This document shows positions 10,740 through 23,400 of a DNA stretch of 64,000 bases, piece after piece. The position numbers and the translations under genes are program-made. The notes beneath the pieces were generated by a model. It was not told where the DNA came from. It did not search any database and saw only the letters and a program-made list of their open reading frames with translations. This DNA comes from Owenia fusiformis (Eukaryota > Annelida > Polychaeta > Sabellida > Oweniidae), in assembly GCA_903813345.2 (NCBI GenBank), contig CAIIXF020000001.1, positions 13,847,915-13,911,914 on the forward strand, given 5' to 3'. Within the stretch, counting starts at the first letter, position 1. Every line of letters starts with the position of its first letter.

Positions 10740-11938
10740 TAGCAGTACTTTGAACTTGATTATTTTAAACTTGCTATATATTAGCAGCAACCCTGTAATA
10801 TTCGCAAAAATTGTGCAGCATTTAACAAGTAGCTAAATACATACATGATCAAGGTTGAAGCCAGGGACTGGTGAAGGCATTTTCTTAAAATAGGTGATGC
10901 AAATTTAAACAGAAGAAGCAAAACTTAAGCAAAAAAGGATTTTATACTCCTATGTGACATAATTTTCACAAGTATTGTGTAGAACTGTCTACAATTTGAA
11001 ACTACTTCTGAAATTACAAGTACCTCGTAGTTGAGTCGAAATACTGTACCCTCTATTTTTACATGCACCTTACTATTTAATGGATCGGATGGTCTGCCTT
11101 TATTATCTTTTCACTTATTGAAACATATAGAGTACATGTACATTTGAATGCTTTTTAGCTTGTTTTTAGTCAAACAAGTTCATAGTACCACCAGAGCTTA
11201 TATAGGGAGACTCATGGCTCAATAAAATTCTAGTACCTCTGATACATGACATACATATCGGTTAAAGTGCCAGCTGTAAAATTATCAGTGTATGGAGTTA
11301 AGAATAGCTAGAAAGTAGAGGCTTGGTTCATTTTGGGTGTATTTTGAGGTATATAATACATTTTCAGTGAAGATTTCCAAAGGTGTATTGAAAATCTTTG
11401 GGTAATAACTGTAACAATTTGATAATTAACCTTCACAGTTTAGGTGAGTACATTCATTTGGTATCATTAAGAAATCAATTAATTTCACTGCCAAAAAAAC
11501 ATTTAGCCTGCAAAAACATAAGCAGAAAGTCATACTGATTGCTTCATATCGACAAGCGAAAACACTTTTACAGGGAAAACATATCCAAAAACACCATTTC
11601 AAATGAAACTGAAAATTAATTGTGTCAGAAATATTTTACTTATTTTAAAATTGGACTAATCTTGACTTGCCTATCTTACAAGATCTATTATTTTTCATTT
11701 ATCAATTTATTCATATTCATTTCTCAACTACAATTAATTGCAGGTTAATCTGTGCCTACAAGCTTGTTTCGGTTTGTTCTTAATACAATTATACTACCAT
11801 GTATTGTACCAAAAAGCATTAAATACAAACCTACAATATACAGAAAAGTAATATCGGCCTAAACAATTTTTCTGAACTCATATTTTTGAAATTGTAATGG
11901 TAGGTCGTAGATTATAGTAAACAAATATGTCAAGACTC
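10740..11938. other. Divergent intergenic region, left part
   Basis: AT-rich sequence upstream of the KDM1B-like ATG exon. A 5' non-coding exon and promoter must lie somewhere to the right of 10697, because the ATG exon begins at a splice acceptor. I could not place them. No repeat or ORF stands out. Confidence 0.4.
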
Positions 11939-12197
11939 ACTGGCGGATTAGGGGGGGGGGCCTGGGGGCCCGGGCCCCCCCCCCTTGGGTGGGCCCAGAA
12001 AAAAAAATTGGGCCCAAAAAAGCCTTAAGGCCCCAAAAAGTCGGCCTTTTTGGTCATAACTGGGCCTTTTAAGGCCTTATTTTTTTAATTCAGGCCAAAT
12101 TTTGAAGAAAATGGGCCTCAAAATTTCAAAACGTTTTTTCACTGACCTAAAATTTGGGCCCCCCCCCCTTGTTGGTTGCCAGATCCGCCCCTGAGAC
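11939..12197. repeat. GGGCC-rich dispersed repeat, copy 2 (inverted)
   Basis: This is an inverted full copy relative to 3011-3240. It starts CTGGCGGATTAGGGGGGGG and ends in CCAGATCCGCCCCTGAG, so both ends carry a GGCGGAT word in inverted orientation. Internal AAGGCC/GGCCTT words and homopolymer C and G runs match copy 1. Confidence 0.7.
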
Positions 12198-12984
12198 TGC
12201 TTTCTATTTTCAATGTAAAATTTGACCAAACTAACATGTTCTGCTGCTGTTGTTTACTTCCAGATTTCCCAGAATTCTTATGACCTCCATCCGGGCCAGG
12301 TATCGTAAAAAATTAAAACCACAAAATAAGTGATTATCAGCGTTTTAGGTGAGAAATTGTTATATTCCTTTATTTCTAGACTTTTTTACAATGTCCATTT
12401 TAATTGTCCAGGCATAGAATCATATGATTATTTAGAATGAAAATGGGCTGGGATATTAGAGTCTCTAACTGAACTCGGCCACATTTGCACCCAAGTTGCC
12501 ACTCGCGATATCCAGTACGAGCCTTAATGTATAGAATGGGATGAGACAACAACCCAAAGTGATTTATACTTTATTTGGTGCTTTTATAAATTGTCTATTA
12601 CTTCTCATCAATGTATTTCATGTATCAAACTCAAAAACTGATGATTGACATTCTTTAGTCGAAATAACTTTAATTTATGTTTGCTAATTTGTCTGTCAAT
12701 TACTTTGTTTTTCCAATGTCTCTTAAAGGTGGCAAGCAGAAATATGTGTTAAGAGTCACACATAAAAATTTTCAGGACAATGCACATTGTGTAATGTCTT
12801 TCTGTACAATAGGTTTCGATGTAATGCAGAACCCCTTTTATCCAAGGTCTTTTATAACATAGGTCTAGTAGGTCAAGTAGGGTGAAGGGGTATAATGTAG
12901 ACAGCATTTTGTGGTAACTTTGACAAATGGGGTAACTTCAACACCTTGTTGTTTATTTGCTCTAATTTCCAATCTAGGGGGAAG
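12198..12984. other. Intergenic sequence without recognised feature
   Basis: AT-rich sequence between the GGGCC repeat and the foldback at 12985. No conserved ORF, repeat or RNA gene was recognised. Confidence 0.4.
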
Positions 12985-13557
12985 CTTACTTAGTTTGCAC
13001 AAAGCTATCTCCTGAGAGATAGCTTTGCATATGCTGATATTCCCAGTCCTTTATTAAGGTCTTTTGTAAAAATGTAAGAAATCTTGGAAACATTTACCCT
13101 ACTTCAATTGATGCATAACATTCTAAAGTATCGTTTTTCTAACCATATCTGGCTCTCCGTAGTGGAAGAGGAAATATATTGACGAAAAATGTTGAAGAGT
13201 TGATCATTTTCAAGATGGCTTTTCAGGAAGTTGGGTAATGCGCATGCGCCTCCATGCCATGAGATTTCCGCTTCCGGTTACACGCATGTGCACTGGCAAG
13301 ACTTCCTGGTCAGACGACATGGAAAATAACAAGTTCCAAATACATTTTTCGTCAATTACACTGTCTCCCGACTCCGGATCGCGTGATATGGTCAGGAAAA
13401 CAATACTTTAGAATGTTCTGCATAGATTGAAATAGAGTAAATGTTTCTAAGATTTCTTACATTTTTGTAAAAGACCTTTAACGTGGGCTGGGAATATCAA
13501 CATATGCATAGCCATCTATCTAAAGATGGCTATGTGCAAATACTTGTATATAGTAAG
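12985..13557. mobile_element. ~570 bp foldback element with ~210 bp arms
   Basis: The left arm (12985-13195) and right arm (13340-13557) are about 80 percent reverse-complementary by eye. Shared blocks include AAATGTAAGAAATCTT, ACATTCTAAAGTAT and TTGACGAAAAATGT, each with its complement. Each end also contains a small subterminal hairpin: AAAGCTATCTC with GAGATAGCTTT on the left, and AGCCATCT with AGATGGCT on the right. The unpaired centre is ~145 bp. No ORF is present. It is probably a non-autonomous DNA element. Confidence 0.7.
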
Positions 13558-13834
13558 GGAAAGCCATGTTTTTTTTATGCATGAATCGAGATTTCGCAGG
13601 GTCTTGACTCTTAATTTTTCCAGAAATCAAACTTGACAGTAAACGGAAATTCTACTTCTAATAAGTAAGTGTCGAAGTAGCCCCATTTCTCATGTCGACA
13701 TTACCCCACATGTCGACGTTAGGGCCCTACACCCCTTTGCCCTAGTTTGCCATTGTGATGGCTACTTTATCAGATGATGATAAGAAGACAACTAGGATCA
13801 CCGAGTCCACCTCGAAAAAAGTTATTGACATACT

Positions 13835-15250
13835 ATCTGCCTACAGATATTAGCCAGATCGTTTTGTAGTAGGATCTCATAGGCTCAAAGAATAATACAG
13901 AAGATGCGTCACTTAAATTGGAAAATTCCCAAAAAAGTGACCACCTTTCAAAATGTTCTTTATACAAAATGGTACCTGTTTCCCCAATGACAGATTTTGC
14001 ACTTAATTTATAGCTGAGATCTTCATCTTTCTATTTCTACTTGTTTGGTTCAAGTAAATAACCTATTGACGCAGTAATTTGACTTTTAATACGGCAAATA
14101 TTTTTCACTCGATCCAGACTCTTGTGTATCCAAATATCATTGTTAAGCTGACGTCACACTTCCGAATATACACGACGTGAAACGAAACTCCTTCGGATTT
14201 GGACAGACAAGAGTCCGGCAATAAAATATCACTGTTTTTGGCCTCTTATCAATGCAGTATTGCTTGAATATCGGTCATAGGTGATAAAAAAGTTAAAAAA
14301 TAATGAGACACTTCGAATGAGGTATGATTTGTCTCATATTTTTCAGAAATGGCTCCACAATCGTCATTTTAAAATTTGAAATTTTCTGAGGTGTCTCATC
14401 TGGGGCCGTGAATTTGTACGATCCACGTCTAATCTGGATAAATTTTGTCATGGTAATGATGCATTGTGGGATTAATCCAAGAATTACTCAGATGCGAGTA
14501 GGTAGTTACCAGTTCCGCCACCAGGTGGCTGATTCGGGGGAAATAACATGGCAGGGTATTACAAAATTCCCGTAAACTTGAATATTTATCAGTTTTAGTG
14601 GTTCACTTTTCGACCCTTATGTATGTGATAGTTATACAAATTAAAATATGTCCAGTAAAAGAAAATATTATCTGCCCAACACAAGAAAAGATATTTCACT
14701 TTTTTTGATTTTCCAACATGGGGGCTATGGGGAATCTCCCCGACCTAGAAGTCACATTTTCAAAGAAAATTAAATTTTCAAGGTTGATAAACTCTTTTCA
14801 AAACCATATTTCTAGATGTAATTTTACATGTAGATTCCAAATATGACATCAGTTTGACTGAATTTTGAATTTTTAATGACGTAAATCAAGAGTATTTCTA
14901 CTCGCATCTAGGATATTTATCCAAAAATCGGTGAATTTGTACGATCCTGGGATTAATCTCAGGATAAATCTCAATCCACCTCTTGAGGTGGATTACGTGT
15001 ACTTTTTGGATAAATTTTATCCGAATTCCAATGCAAATTGGATAAATCTTGGGGATTCCCCCTCATAATCCTCGGATCGTACGAATTCACCAAATATTTA
15101 TCGGATTAGTAATCCAAGATTTATCCCAAAAGATAAAATTTATCTGGATTGGATTGGGGATCGTACGAATTCACGGCCCAAGGAGGAATATTTACTGAGC
15201 TACTGATCCTACTACAAAAGAATCTGGCCGGGATCTATGTATCTGCCCGG
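13835..15250. mobile_element. Nested inverted-repeat cluster (outer pair)
   Basis: The segment at about 13835-13877, with TTTTGTAGTAGGATC, is repeated in inverted form at about 15202-15250 (GATCCTACTACAAAA), preceded by CAGAT-rich sequence on each side. This outer pair brackets the 14403-15180 element. Arms are only ~45 bp and diverged, so it may be one old element invaded by another. Confidence 0.45.
14403..15180. mobile_element. TIR element (GGGCCGTGAATTNGTACGATCC ends)
   Basis: Near-perfect 22 bp terminal inverted repeats lie at 14403-14424 and 15159-15180. A second inner pair, a GGTGAATTTGTACGATCC-type sequence at 14930-14947 and its complement at 15074-15091, defines a 162 bp inner copy. 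The interior is rich in GGATAAAT/ATTTATCC words. Conserved ends with no ORF indicate a MITE, with one copy nested in or derived from the other. Confidence 0.7.
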
Positions 15251-15743
15251 GATTTATTGTCAAGATGGCCGACAGAGTTCAAAACGAAGTCGAAAAGTCA
15301 GTTTGCAAGTGGAAGTGATCGATGCTGAAAAAGTTGAGCATTCAATGACACATTGTCATAACTATTGGTAGATTAAAAATTTGTGATTAAAATGCACTTA
15401 CTTTTAGTATTGACAAACGGCTAATTGAGGCTAAAATTTCAAATGATTGATAGAAACTTTTCAGATCACAAAAAAGCATGAATCTCGTTTTGAAAATTTT
15501 CCTCGACAGGTGGCGCAAATCATCAAAACACGAAAAGCGCCAGAGTGGCAAAACTTCAACTTTATGGTAAGTTTTTGCATGATCTATGTAAAAATTTCAC
15601 TTGATTTGATTCTTACCTACTTGTAAAAGTATTGGACAAAATATATATCGAAAACAGTGGGGTAAGAAGGTGTAGTCTTCAAATGAATATTTTTTGTAGA
15701 TGTTCGAATTTTTTTTCACAAACAACACACTCACCTTTGGGTT

Positions 15744-15807
15744 ATCGAATCCTACGACCACTTTAGATTGTAGACGACAACGTAGTGGCGGTCGTAGGAT
15801 GCGATAA
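15744..15807. repeat. Short palindrome (hairpin)
   Basis: ATCGAATCCTACGACCACTT is followed ~20 bp later by the inverted AGTGGCGGTCGTAGGATGCG. This gives two arms of about 20 bp with two mismatches. It could be a tiny MITE or a hairpin. Beside it, at 15841-15892, a ~23 bp direct repeat CCGAAGGTAAGCCATACAAC occurs. Confidence 0.5.
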
Positions 15808-17232
15808 GGGACAGCATCTTTTCCAATCAATCGAGATTGTGCCATGCAGCCGAAGGTAAGCCATACAACCGAAGGTAAGCCATACAACCGAATTTTGCCG
15901 ATTCAATCTGACGGAGAATGCGGAGCCTCTATTTTTGACCAATTAGAGAAGTCCTCTTCACATTCATGGTACCTTGGCCAACTTCGTTTGCAAAGAAAAG
16001 CTTCGGCAATCTCCGGCTTTTGAGGCTATCTTTGGTTGCTTGCAAAAAGTCAACACCCGATGCGATATCGATCTTCATTATTCAGTTATAAGACTATTAT
16101 ATTCTATGGATTGTCTCCCGTACCGACAATTGTCTGTACTGGAGACTGCCCAGTGAGTATTTGCTTGGGTACCGACAATTGTCGTCATTCTATCGTCTCC
16201 TAGTAGGGCAAGACAGAGGACCGACATTTGAAGTAAATCTTCTACTCCTTGTTACAGTGTTAAAAAGGCAAGAACTTAACTTCGACATATAAGTGTTACC
16301 TGATGAATGGGACCCTCACCTGCCTTCCAAATGGTAGTAAACGAACTCCAATGTTACTACATCAGCTTATCTTTCCGTCCGATCAACAATAAGTACAGTT
16401 ATACAAGAAATGTTACGAACTGAAAATATTCCCAAAAATTTTCCGAATGGCTTGTTATTTCCAGAAGTTATGATACGTTATATTACCGAACGTGTGTGAA
16501 AATCTCTCATAAAATGAACGAACAAACATTCCATTTTCCGTCCGTCAACATTGGCCGCACAAATTAAAACTGCTATTTGGATTGAGTCATATCCACATTC
16601 ATTTTATGCATATCCATAATGAAATGCCTATTTGACCTATCATCATCATTTCCCAAGTTCGCCCAGTTTCCGAGAAATTGCTGATTTTGACGTCAAAAAG
16701 TCAAATTTTCTGTAAATACTAGACACTTTGTTGAAGTAGAACTTTCAAATAACTTGTAGTAGTTGCTGTTTATGCAACTTATGTTCTCTGAAGATTTCAA
16801 AGCTCTTGGCTACAGTTTTTGGTGTTTACTCTATAAAATTTGACAAAAAGTAGGACTTAGTCATTTTCAGGAAACTTTCTCATGTATAAAGACAATGGCA
16901 GGTTTTGTGATTGACAAGTTTCTTGCCTTATACTTGATCATTTCTTGCAATGAATTACATCATTACTAGATTTAAGCATTGCCTACATATTGCTCAGTAT
17001 TTATCAGCATCAATTTTTTACCGTTTTTGAGATATTTGACGTCAAAAAACAGTAAGAATAAGTTATTTTTCAACTTGCTTCAATTTGACCAAATTTTTTT
17101 CAAAATCATCTACAAGTTGCCAGGAGTTCAAATCTGACATTAGTTTTAGGATTTGACCTTTACTTCACCTTCAGTGACCTTCGAAGGGTCAAAAAAGTTG
17201 ATTTTTCAAATTGATTTTTGGATGTAAATTTT
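15808..17232. other. Region upstream of the VPS13B start exon
   Basis: Intergenic or 5'-intron sequence with short direct repeats (TACCGACAATTGTC twice near 16112 and 16171). The VPS13B ATG exon starts at a splice acceptor at 17468-17469, so an unseen 5' non-coding exon should lie in this region or further left. A YY1-like CAAGATGGCCGAC word at 15260-15272 would fit a promoter, but such words also occur in repeats here. Confidence 0.35.
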
Positions 17233-17290
17233 CAGGGGCGGATCTGGGAAGCAACAAGGGGGGGGGGGGGCCAAATTTCAGGTCAGAGAA
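17233..17290 (+). repeat. GGGCC-rich dispersed repeat, truncated copy 3
   Basis: CAGGGGCGGATCTGGGAAGC, then AACAAG, a long G run and CCAAATTTCAGGTCAGAGAAAAA match the 5' end of the 3011-3240 copy. The homology then stops. Confidence 0.65.
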
Positions 17291-17469
17291 AAAAAACATC
17301 CACGCTTGTAGACTATGGTTACTTGACAGAGTAGACTTTTACACAGATCAGAGTAGGCTACAGTGTATAAATGAATTAAATCTTGTTTTTCATTCCAGAT
17401 AGTGTGTAGCTATAAGTTGGACAATATCAGAATATTCTGTTGCTGTGACGCTATGTGGTTGTATTTCAG

Positions 17470-20400
17470 TATGGTGGAACATCCTTAAAGTTAAACATAA
17501 TGTTTAAGATAGAGTCATACATTACTCCCCTGTTGATGGGCTATGTGGATAGGTAAGGACATTTGGATTTAGAGCATGCATGTTCCTGGTCACACCCTTG
17601 CAAACTTGAAACCTGTAAAAGTGGAACACTGAAATTTTCAGAGTCCCGAGATCAAATGTTAAATGAACCTCTATAACTGGAACTCCTCCCAAGTGGAACA
17701 CTTTTCAGAGTCCCGAGACCAAATGTTTAAAATGAACCTCTATAAGTGGAACTCCTCCCAAGTGGAACATTTTTAGAGGTACCAGAGGTGTTCCACTTAC
17801 TAGACAGATTTTACTGTATGTGAGCTGAAATTGTTCCACCCTCATTCCAATAATTGAAGTCTTTACATTGATCACAGTTTTTATGTGGTACAAGGTACAT
17901 AGACATACTGTACTGTGTTTATAAATGTCAGAGATGTGGATGTTTTCTGTGTATCATTCAGTTTAAACCTCCTGGACAAGAGTTTTTAGATGAACATAGT
18001 GAAGTTATTTTATTTGTCAGGTTTATAAAAATATGTATGCTCTATTGCAAAAATTAGATAAAATTTTGAATAATTTTGTAACTCCTTTTTAGGTATGTCA
18101 AACTGCGACATGAAGACTTCCAGTTATCTCTGTGGGGAGGAGATGCAGTGCTTAACCAATTAGATCTCCGTCTAGACGCCATTGAGCATGCCATCAATCT
18201 ACCAATAACCATCAAGAGTGGTCATATCCATGAGCTAAGAATCCATGTGCCATGGACAAAGCTTGGTTCAGAGCCAGTTGTGATAACAATCAATACCATT
18301 GAGTGTATATTGAAGCTGCGAGACTCAGCTTACAATGATAGGGACAGTTCCAGTAGCAAATCATCAAAGACTATACCGAAAAGTTCTTCTACGCAATCTT
18401 TGAAGAAATCACGCAGTAGATCAGATGAGAATCTCCCTCCTGGGTACATTCAGAGTATTACAAATCGTATCGTCAACAATGTCAATATTGTCATCAACAA
18501 TCTTATTCTGAAGTTTGTAGAGGATGATATCGTGTTATCTCTGAATGTGAAATCTGCGGAATGTTATGCAGTGAACTCTGATTGGGCCAGATCATTTATA
18601 GACCTAACCCCTGAAGATCTTGTTTTACGCAGAATGTTCAACTTCCATGATCTCACGGTTTGTTTAGATAAACGAAATGCTAGTGGGAAAATTGAGACGT
18701 ATCAGGATCCCTTATTATATAGGTGCTCTTTGTCGTGTAGAATTCATATGATGTTCGACTCTCTCAATGCAAAGATTCCAAGTGCAATTAAATTCAATGT
18801 ACTTTGTGAAAAACTAGACCTTTCCATGACTGATACTCAACTACCAATGTTCTGCCGTCTGCTGGAACTTGTTATTGCATTGTATTATGGGACATTAGAA
18901 CTTCCTGGATTGGATTCTCAAACTGAGGCTGATACAACCATGACAACAGAAACTGATGTAGATACTGGACAACCTGTAGGTATGTACGTGTAAATAAGGA
19001 ATGGTTAAAGAATTAGAAAAAAATCCGTCTTTCTAAATAAGACCTTCAATTTGTTATTTTGTCTTTCAGAAGCTGACACTCCCGAAGGTGAAGAGGGTGA
19101 GGGATGGGGATCTTGGGCATGGTCTTATGTGCCTGCTATCCTACCCCCGGGAGAGGAAGAACAAGATGACCAATCTGTGAGAAAGAAACCTCAACCTTTG
19201 ATTCTGGAAATAGGTGGCTATATCACCAAAGCTGAAGTGGTTTTCAAGGTGAGCAGGTGTTCAATAATGTCATTTGTGTATAGAAATTACTTCAAATAAT
19301 GTCATGCATTTTCTAATAATAAATTGTTATATTTTTCAGCTATCTGAGATAGTCCAAGAGACAACATACTTTGGTCCACAAAAGACAATATTTCGTCCAT
19401 TTGCTTGTATGGAGGGGGAAGCCATAACAGTAGAGATACTGCTAAAGGGGCTAGAGTTCTTCAATGCACATTTTGGCATCACTGGTTTGAGGATTTTCAG
19501 TCAAGGAGAATGTGTTTGTGGCGTGCAGGATGGAGAAAATGTCCCTGTAAGTATGCAATAGGGAAGCCATCCGTCTGTCCATTCGTCCATCCATATGTCT
19601 GTCCTGATGTTTAACTAAATATCGGTTGATGGATTTAGTTCCAGTTTGCTATTTTTGCTTGAAAAAGAATTAACAATTATGGGTGTTCATTTCAAAATGG
19701 CTGCCATTGTTTTGTAAAAACATCATCTGATGACTCAAATACCAGCTGTCGGATTTGGTTCCGAAGGCTGATACCTTAGGACATAGAAGATTTGACAAAG
19801 AAAGATGGTTGCACACATTTTATTATGTTATTGTTTTGCACATGAACTTTACTAGATTAGTATTATTTAAAATGATTTTGTTTCTCTTTCAAGGATCCAT
19901 ACTTCTTCAATGGAGGAGTGAAGTTTGAAGAAACAAAACCAGTGAATTATCTTTCAAACTCACTCTTTGATCCAAATGGGGCAGAAAACCAGATGACAAA
20001 ACATGACTATATCTTTGATACCGAGAAACATTTAGAGAAGTACACTGAACACTTTGCGCTACAAAGATTTGGTGCCTTTTGGTTAGATTACCTGTATACC
20101 ATGGAACAAGTGGAAGACAGATCAAGTAAGAATTCATTTTGCATTTTCTAGTTTGTTAATTGAAAAAGATGGCGTTCTTGTACGAGAAATGACACTATAT
20201 TCATCATTATTATATAGACAGCAGAATGCTCAAAGTAACGATGAGTTAAAATATACATACAGTATAACAGTCTAATATTGTGGTCTAATACTTCTTTCTC
20301 CATTCACATTTGTACTTTTCAGTGAGTAGCAGATCATCGACTACTAGCGTGGATGACCCAAATGTCAAAGAGGCATCACAGAACAAGTTCTTAATAGGCC

Positions 20401-23400
20401 CCGCCCACTTGAAAGTTACAAGCAGCATGATGCATCGCTTGAAAACTTTCCTTTATTTCGCCAACAATCATGAGTATGAACCATACAGCAAAGTCAAGGA
20501 AGGTACACCACCCATTTACTGCTTTCATAAATTACCTCATTTGTGTGCTTTCAATAAAAGTGAGGTTGATAATACAATAGAGGCATTAAATTGGCATTAC
20601 ATTTTTGTTGTTGATGATTATAGGGATGGAAGGGAAACATTTGGTACTAAATTCCTACTATAATTTTTGCCAAATTACCATTAAATTGATTCGAATGGAT
20701 GCGAGGATTCGATGGACTGAGATTTGAGAAATTATAATTTGAACGTTGTCAATTTAACATGTATCTCAATTATTTAGTGTCAAAAATCAATGACATCCCC
20801 ATCATTAAAAACACTGACGTTAATTTATCTGTTTGTGTATATAAATCTCAAATAATTGCACATTTCCAGAAATTGTTGATGAATCTCGGCAACCACCTTC
20901 TATAGAGGAAGTGAAATCACTGGAAGAGTTTATTCCTACGAGGACGTTACATGTAACTTTTCTCAACTCTACCATCAGCTATGTGGCAGCTGACCATAAA
21001 CAGTGTAATGTGAATGTTGCTAGAACCACCACACCTAGAAAGTCAAGAAAGGTAATTAATTCAAACCTCACAATGTACCAGGTACAGTGTTATATTTAAG
21101 ATTTTGACATATTTTTCAAAGAACTCAATTGTATATTGAATCTCCGAACGTTGAGCATCACATTGTGGAATAATCCTCTGATGTTTAAAATATGAAAAAA
21201 CAATTATTTTACAGCGACATAAACAATAAAATAATTGATCTCATTTAGGTGTGAAGTTTTGAACGTAGAAGAAGTAGCTGACCAGTTCAGTTACTGCCAT
21301 ACAAACACTTAATGGTTTCAGTAACAGTGTCTTATACAAATGTGCCATAAACATACTGTTTCTTGCAGTACACACTATTTATTTTGAGGATCTGTACTAT
21401 GTTGACTTAAACTGTAACTGTTTGAATTATTTCTTATTCCATATTATTACAGGGTAAAAAGGTTCGTATCGAGGAACCAGCCAAGCCTGCCTTACATGTC
21501 CTACCTGCCCTAGTGCTTCAAGCAGAGAGGCTAGACCTCCAGACCACCTCGGCTATGTATGCACGTAAATTGGTACGCATGGTCAGTAAGATCAGCACAC
21601 CATCTGGAAACCTGCTGCATCATTGTCACAAGCACATATATCTGAAGGTAAATGTTATGGGATTAAAGTTACAGTCAGAGGATACTCATACAGACTGACC
21701 CAGGCCTTAAGGCTGAACCCATCCCAAAATTCTTTCAAAAGCAATGTGATTTTTCAGTTTTTCATCATTCGGAGCAATTTTCAAATGATTTTGACGTTGG
21801 CAAATGCAAACTCCCCCTGGAAATTTTTGAAAAGTAAACCCATTTTGGCAAAAGTTGACTTATAATAGGATTTGGTTTTTGGAATTAAAGAATCAATAAT
21901 GAGGGTCATATTGGTGAGTGTTTAATATTGTGACACTTCATTGCAGGTATTTGGGCTACAAGTAGGACTGGCCTGTATGGATACTGGTGGTCAGATGTCT
22001 CCAGCTCTAAACCTGCTGCAGCCATGCAGCTTTGCTATCTATTGGAAAACATTGGTTCTTCCAATGTACTGGTGAGAAGAATATTTATCATTATTTGATC
22101 AATTTACATGAAATGTGGGCATTCATTATAATTACATCGTTACATACATAAGATGTACAAAATTGCTTAAAAACTGTAAAAAAGGAAGACCTTGTGTCAT
22201 TACTTGAACAATCCAACTTTGTGGTCTTCTATTTTATTGACCTAGTTTTGAAATATGACTTCATTTGCAATCTGATCTGTTATTGCAACTTGACCTTTTA
22301 GATTTATTTCACAATTCCTCATACTCCTTTCGTACTCCTCACAAGTCCTCAAATCTTTCAGAAATAAATGTCAAAAACAAATTTTTGATTAAATGTCTAA
22401 TCTAATCTCATCCAGGAAAAATCCCCACCAAACCAAATCAGAAGTGATGTATGAGGTCTTGAAGCTGCAGGTGAACATGACTCGAGCCCAGGCCATGTTG
22501 GCACATTACATCATTCATACATGGTCTCTACCCAACCCATACCCACAAAAACTTCTCCAGTCATCCCTTCTAGAAGATGTCTTCCAGCCTTCAGGTATGA
22601 AATACTTTTTTTAAATATCGTTAGCACTTGGTCATTTCATTTATTTGTATCGAAGCAAAATAAAAATTGCATATACTTCTAGTACTCGTATTTTACATTT
22701 ATAGTATATGACAAGTCATTACATGTTCAGCCATTATCTTTTGCAGCTAAGAATTTCCCTAATGGTCAGCCTATTCTGGAGGCTCAGATTCTGGGCATAG
22801 ATATTAAACAAGCCAAGACAAAGGTGGTCAGATCTTACAATGGCACAGTGGCCTCCATTTATGTGGCACTCAGGTCACTTGGTGAGTAGCATTTAATGAA
22901 ATCTAGATCAATATATGATTTTGTTGTGTATTACAATTGTGTGTCAGTACAGTGTCTCAAAATGCCCTCTAGAGTCCAGTGTTAACATTAAAGAGCGGGC
23001 TGTTTTTGCTCCTTAATGACAACACTGCTAGAGTCCAAATTGATGAGGGTGAGAGCTGACTAGGGATGAAATTGACTAGAGTTTGAGTTGACCCGGGGCT
23101 GAGTTGACCAGGGACAGAGTTGACTTGAGAGTTCACCAATTACTGTTAGATTAATGTTGATCTCTGAATCTGACAGATAGTCTAAGAGTAGTAAATGAGG
23201 CTAATCAAATTAAATCAAACAGAACTCCTTGTAAACTTTCCCCATCAAAATAGGAACTCATTAACAAGAGAAAGATATTTCAAGTTGAGAAACTACTATA
23301 AATATTATAGGTTGTATTCATTTTCCAGAATCCAAATCGGAAACAGTTACTCCAATATTCATGGGACCAGTGAAGACAACTGGTGTGAGCTCCAAGGACT

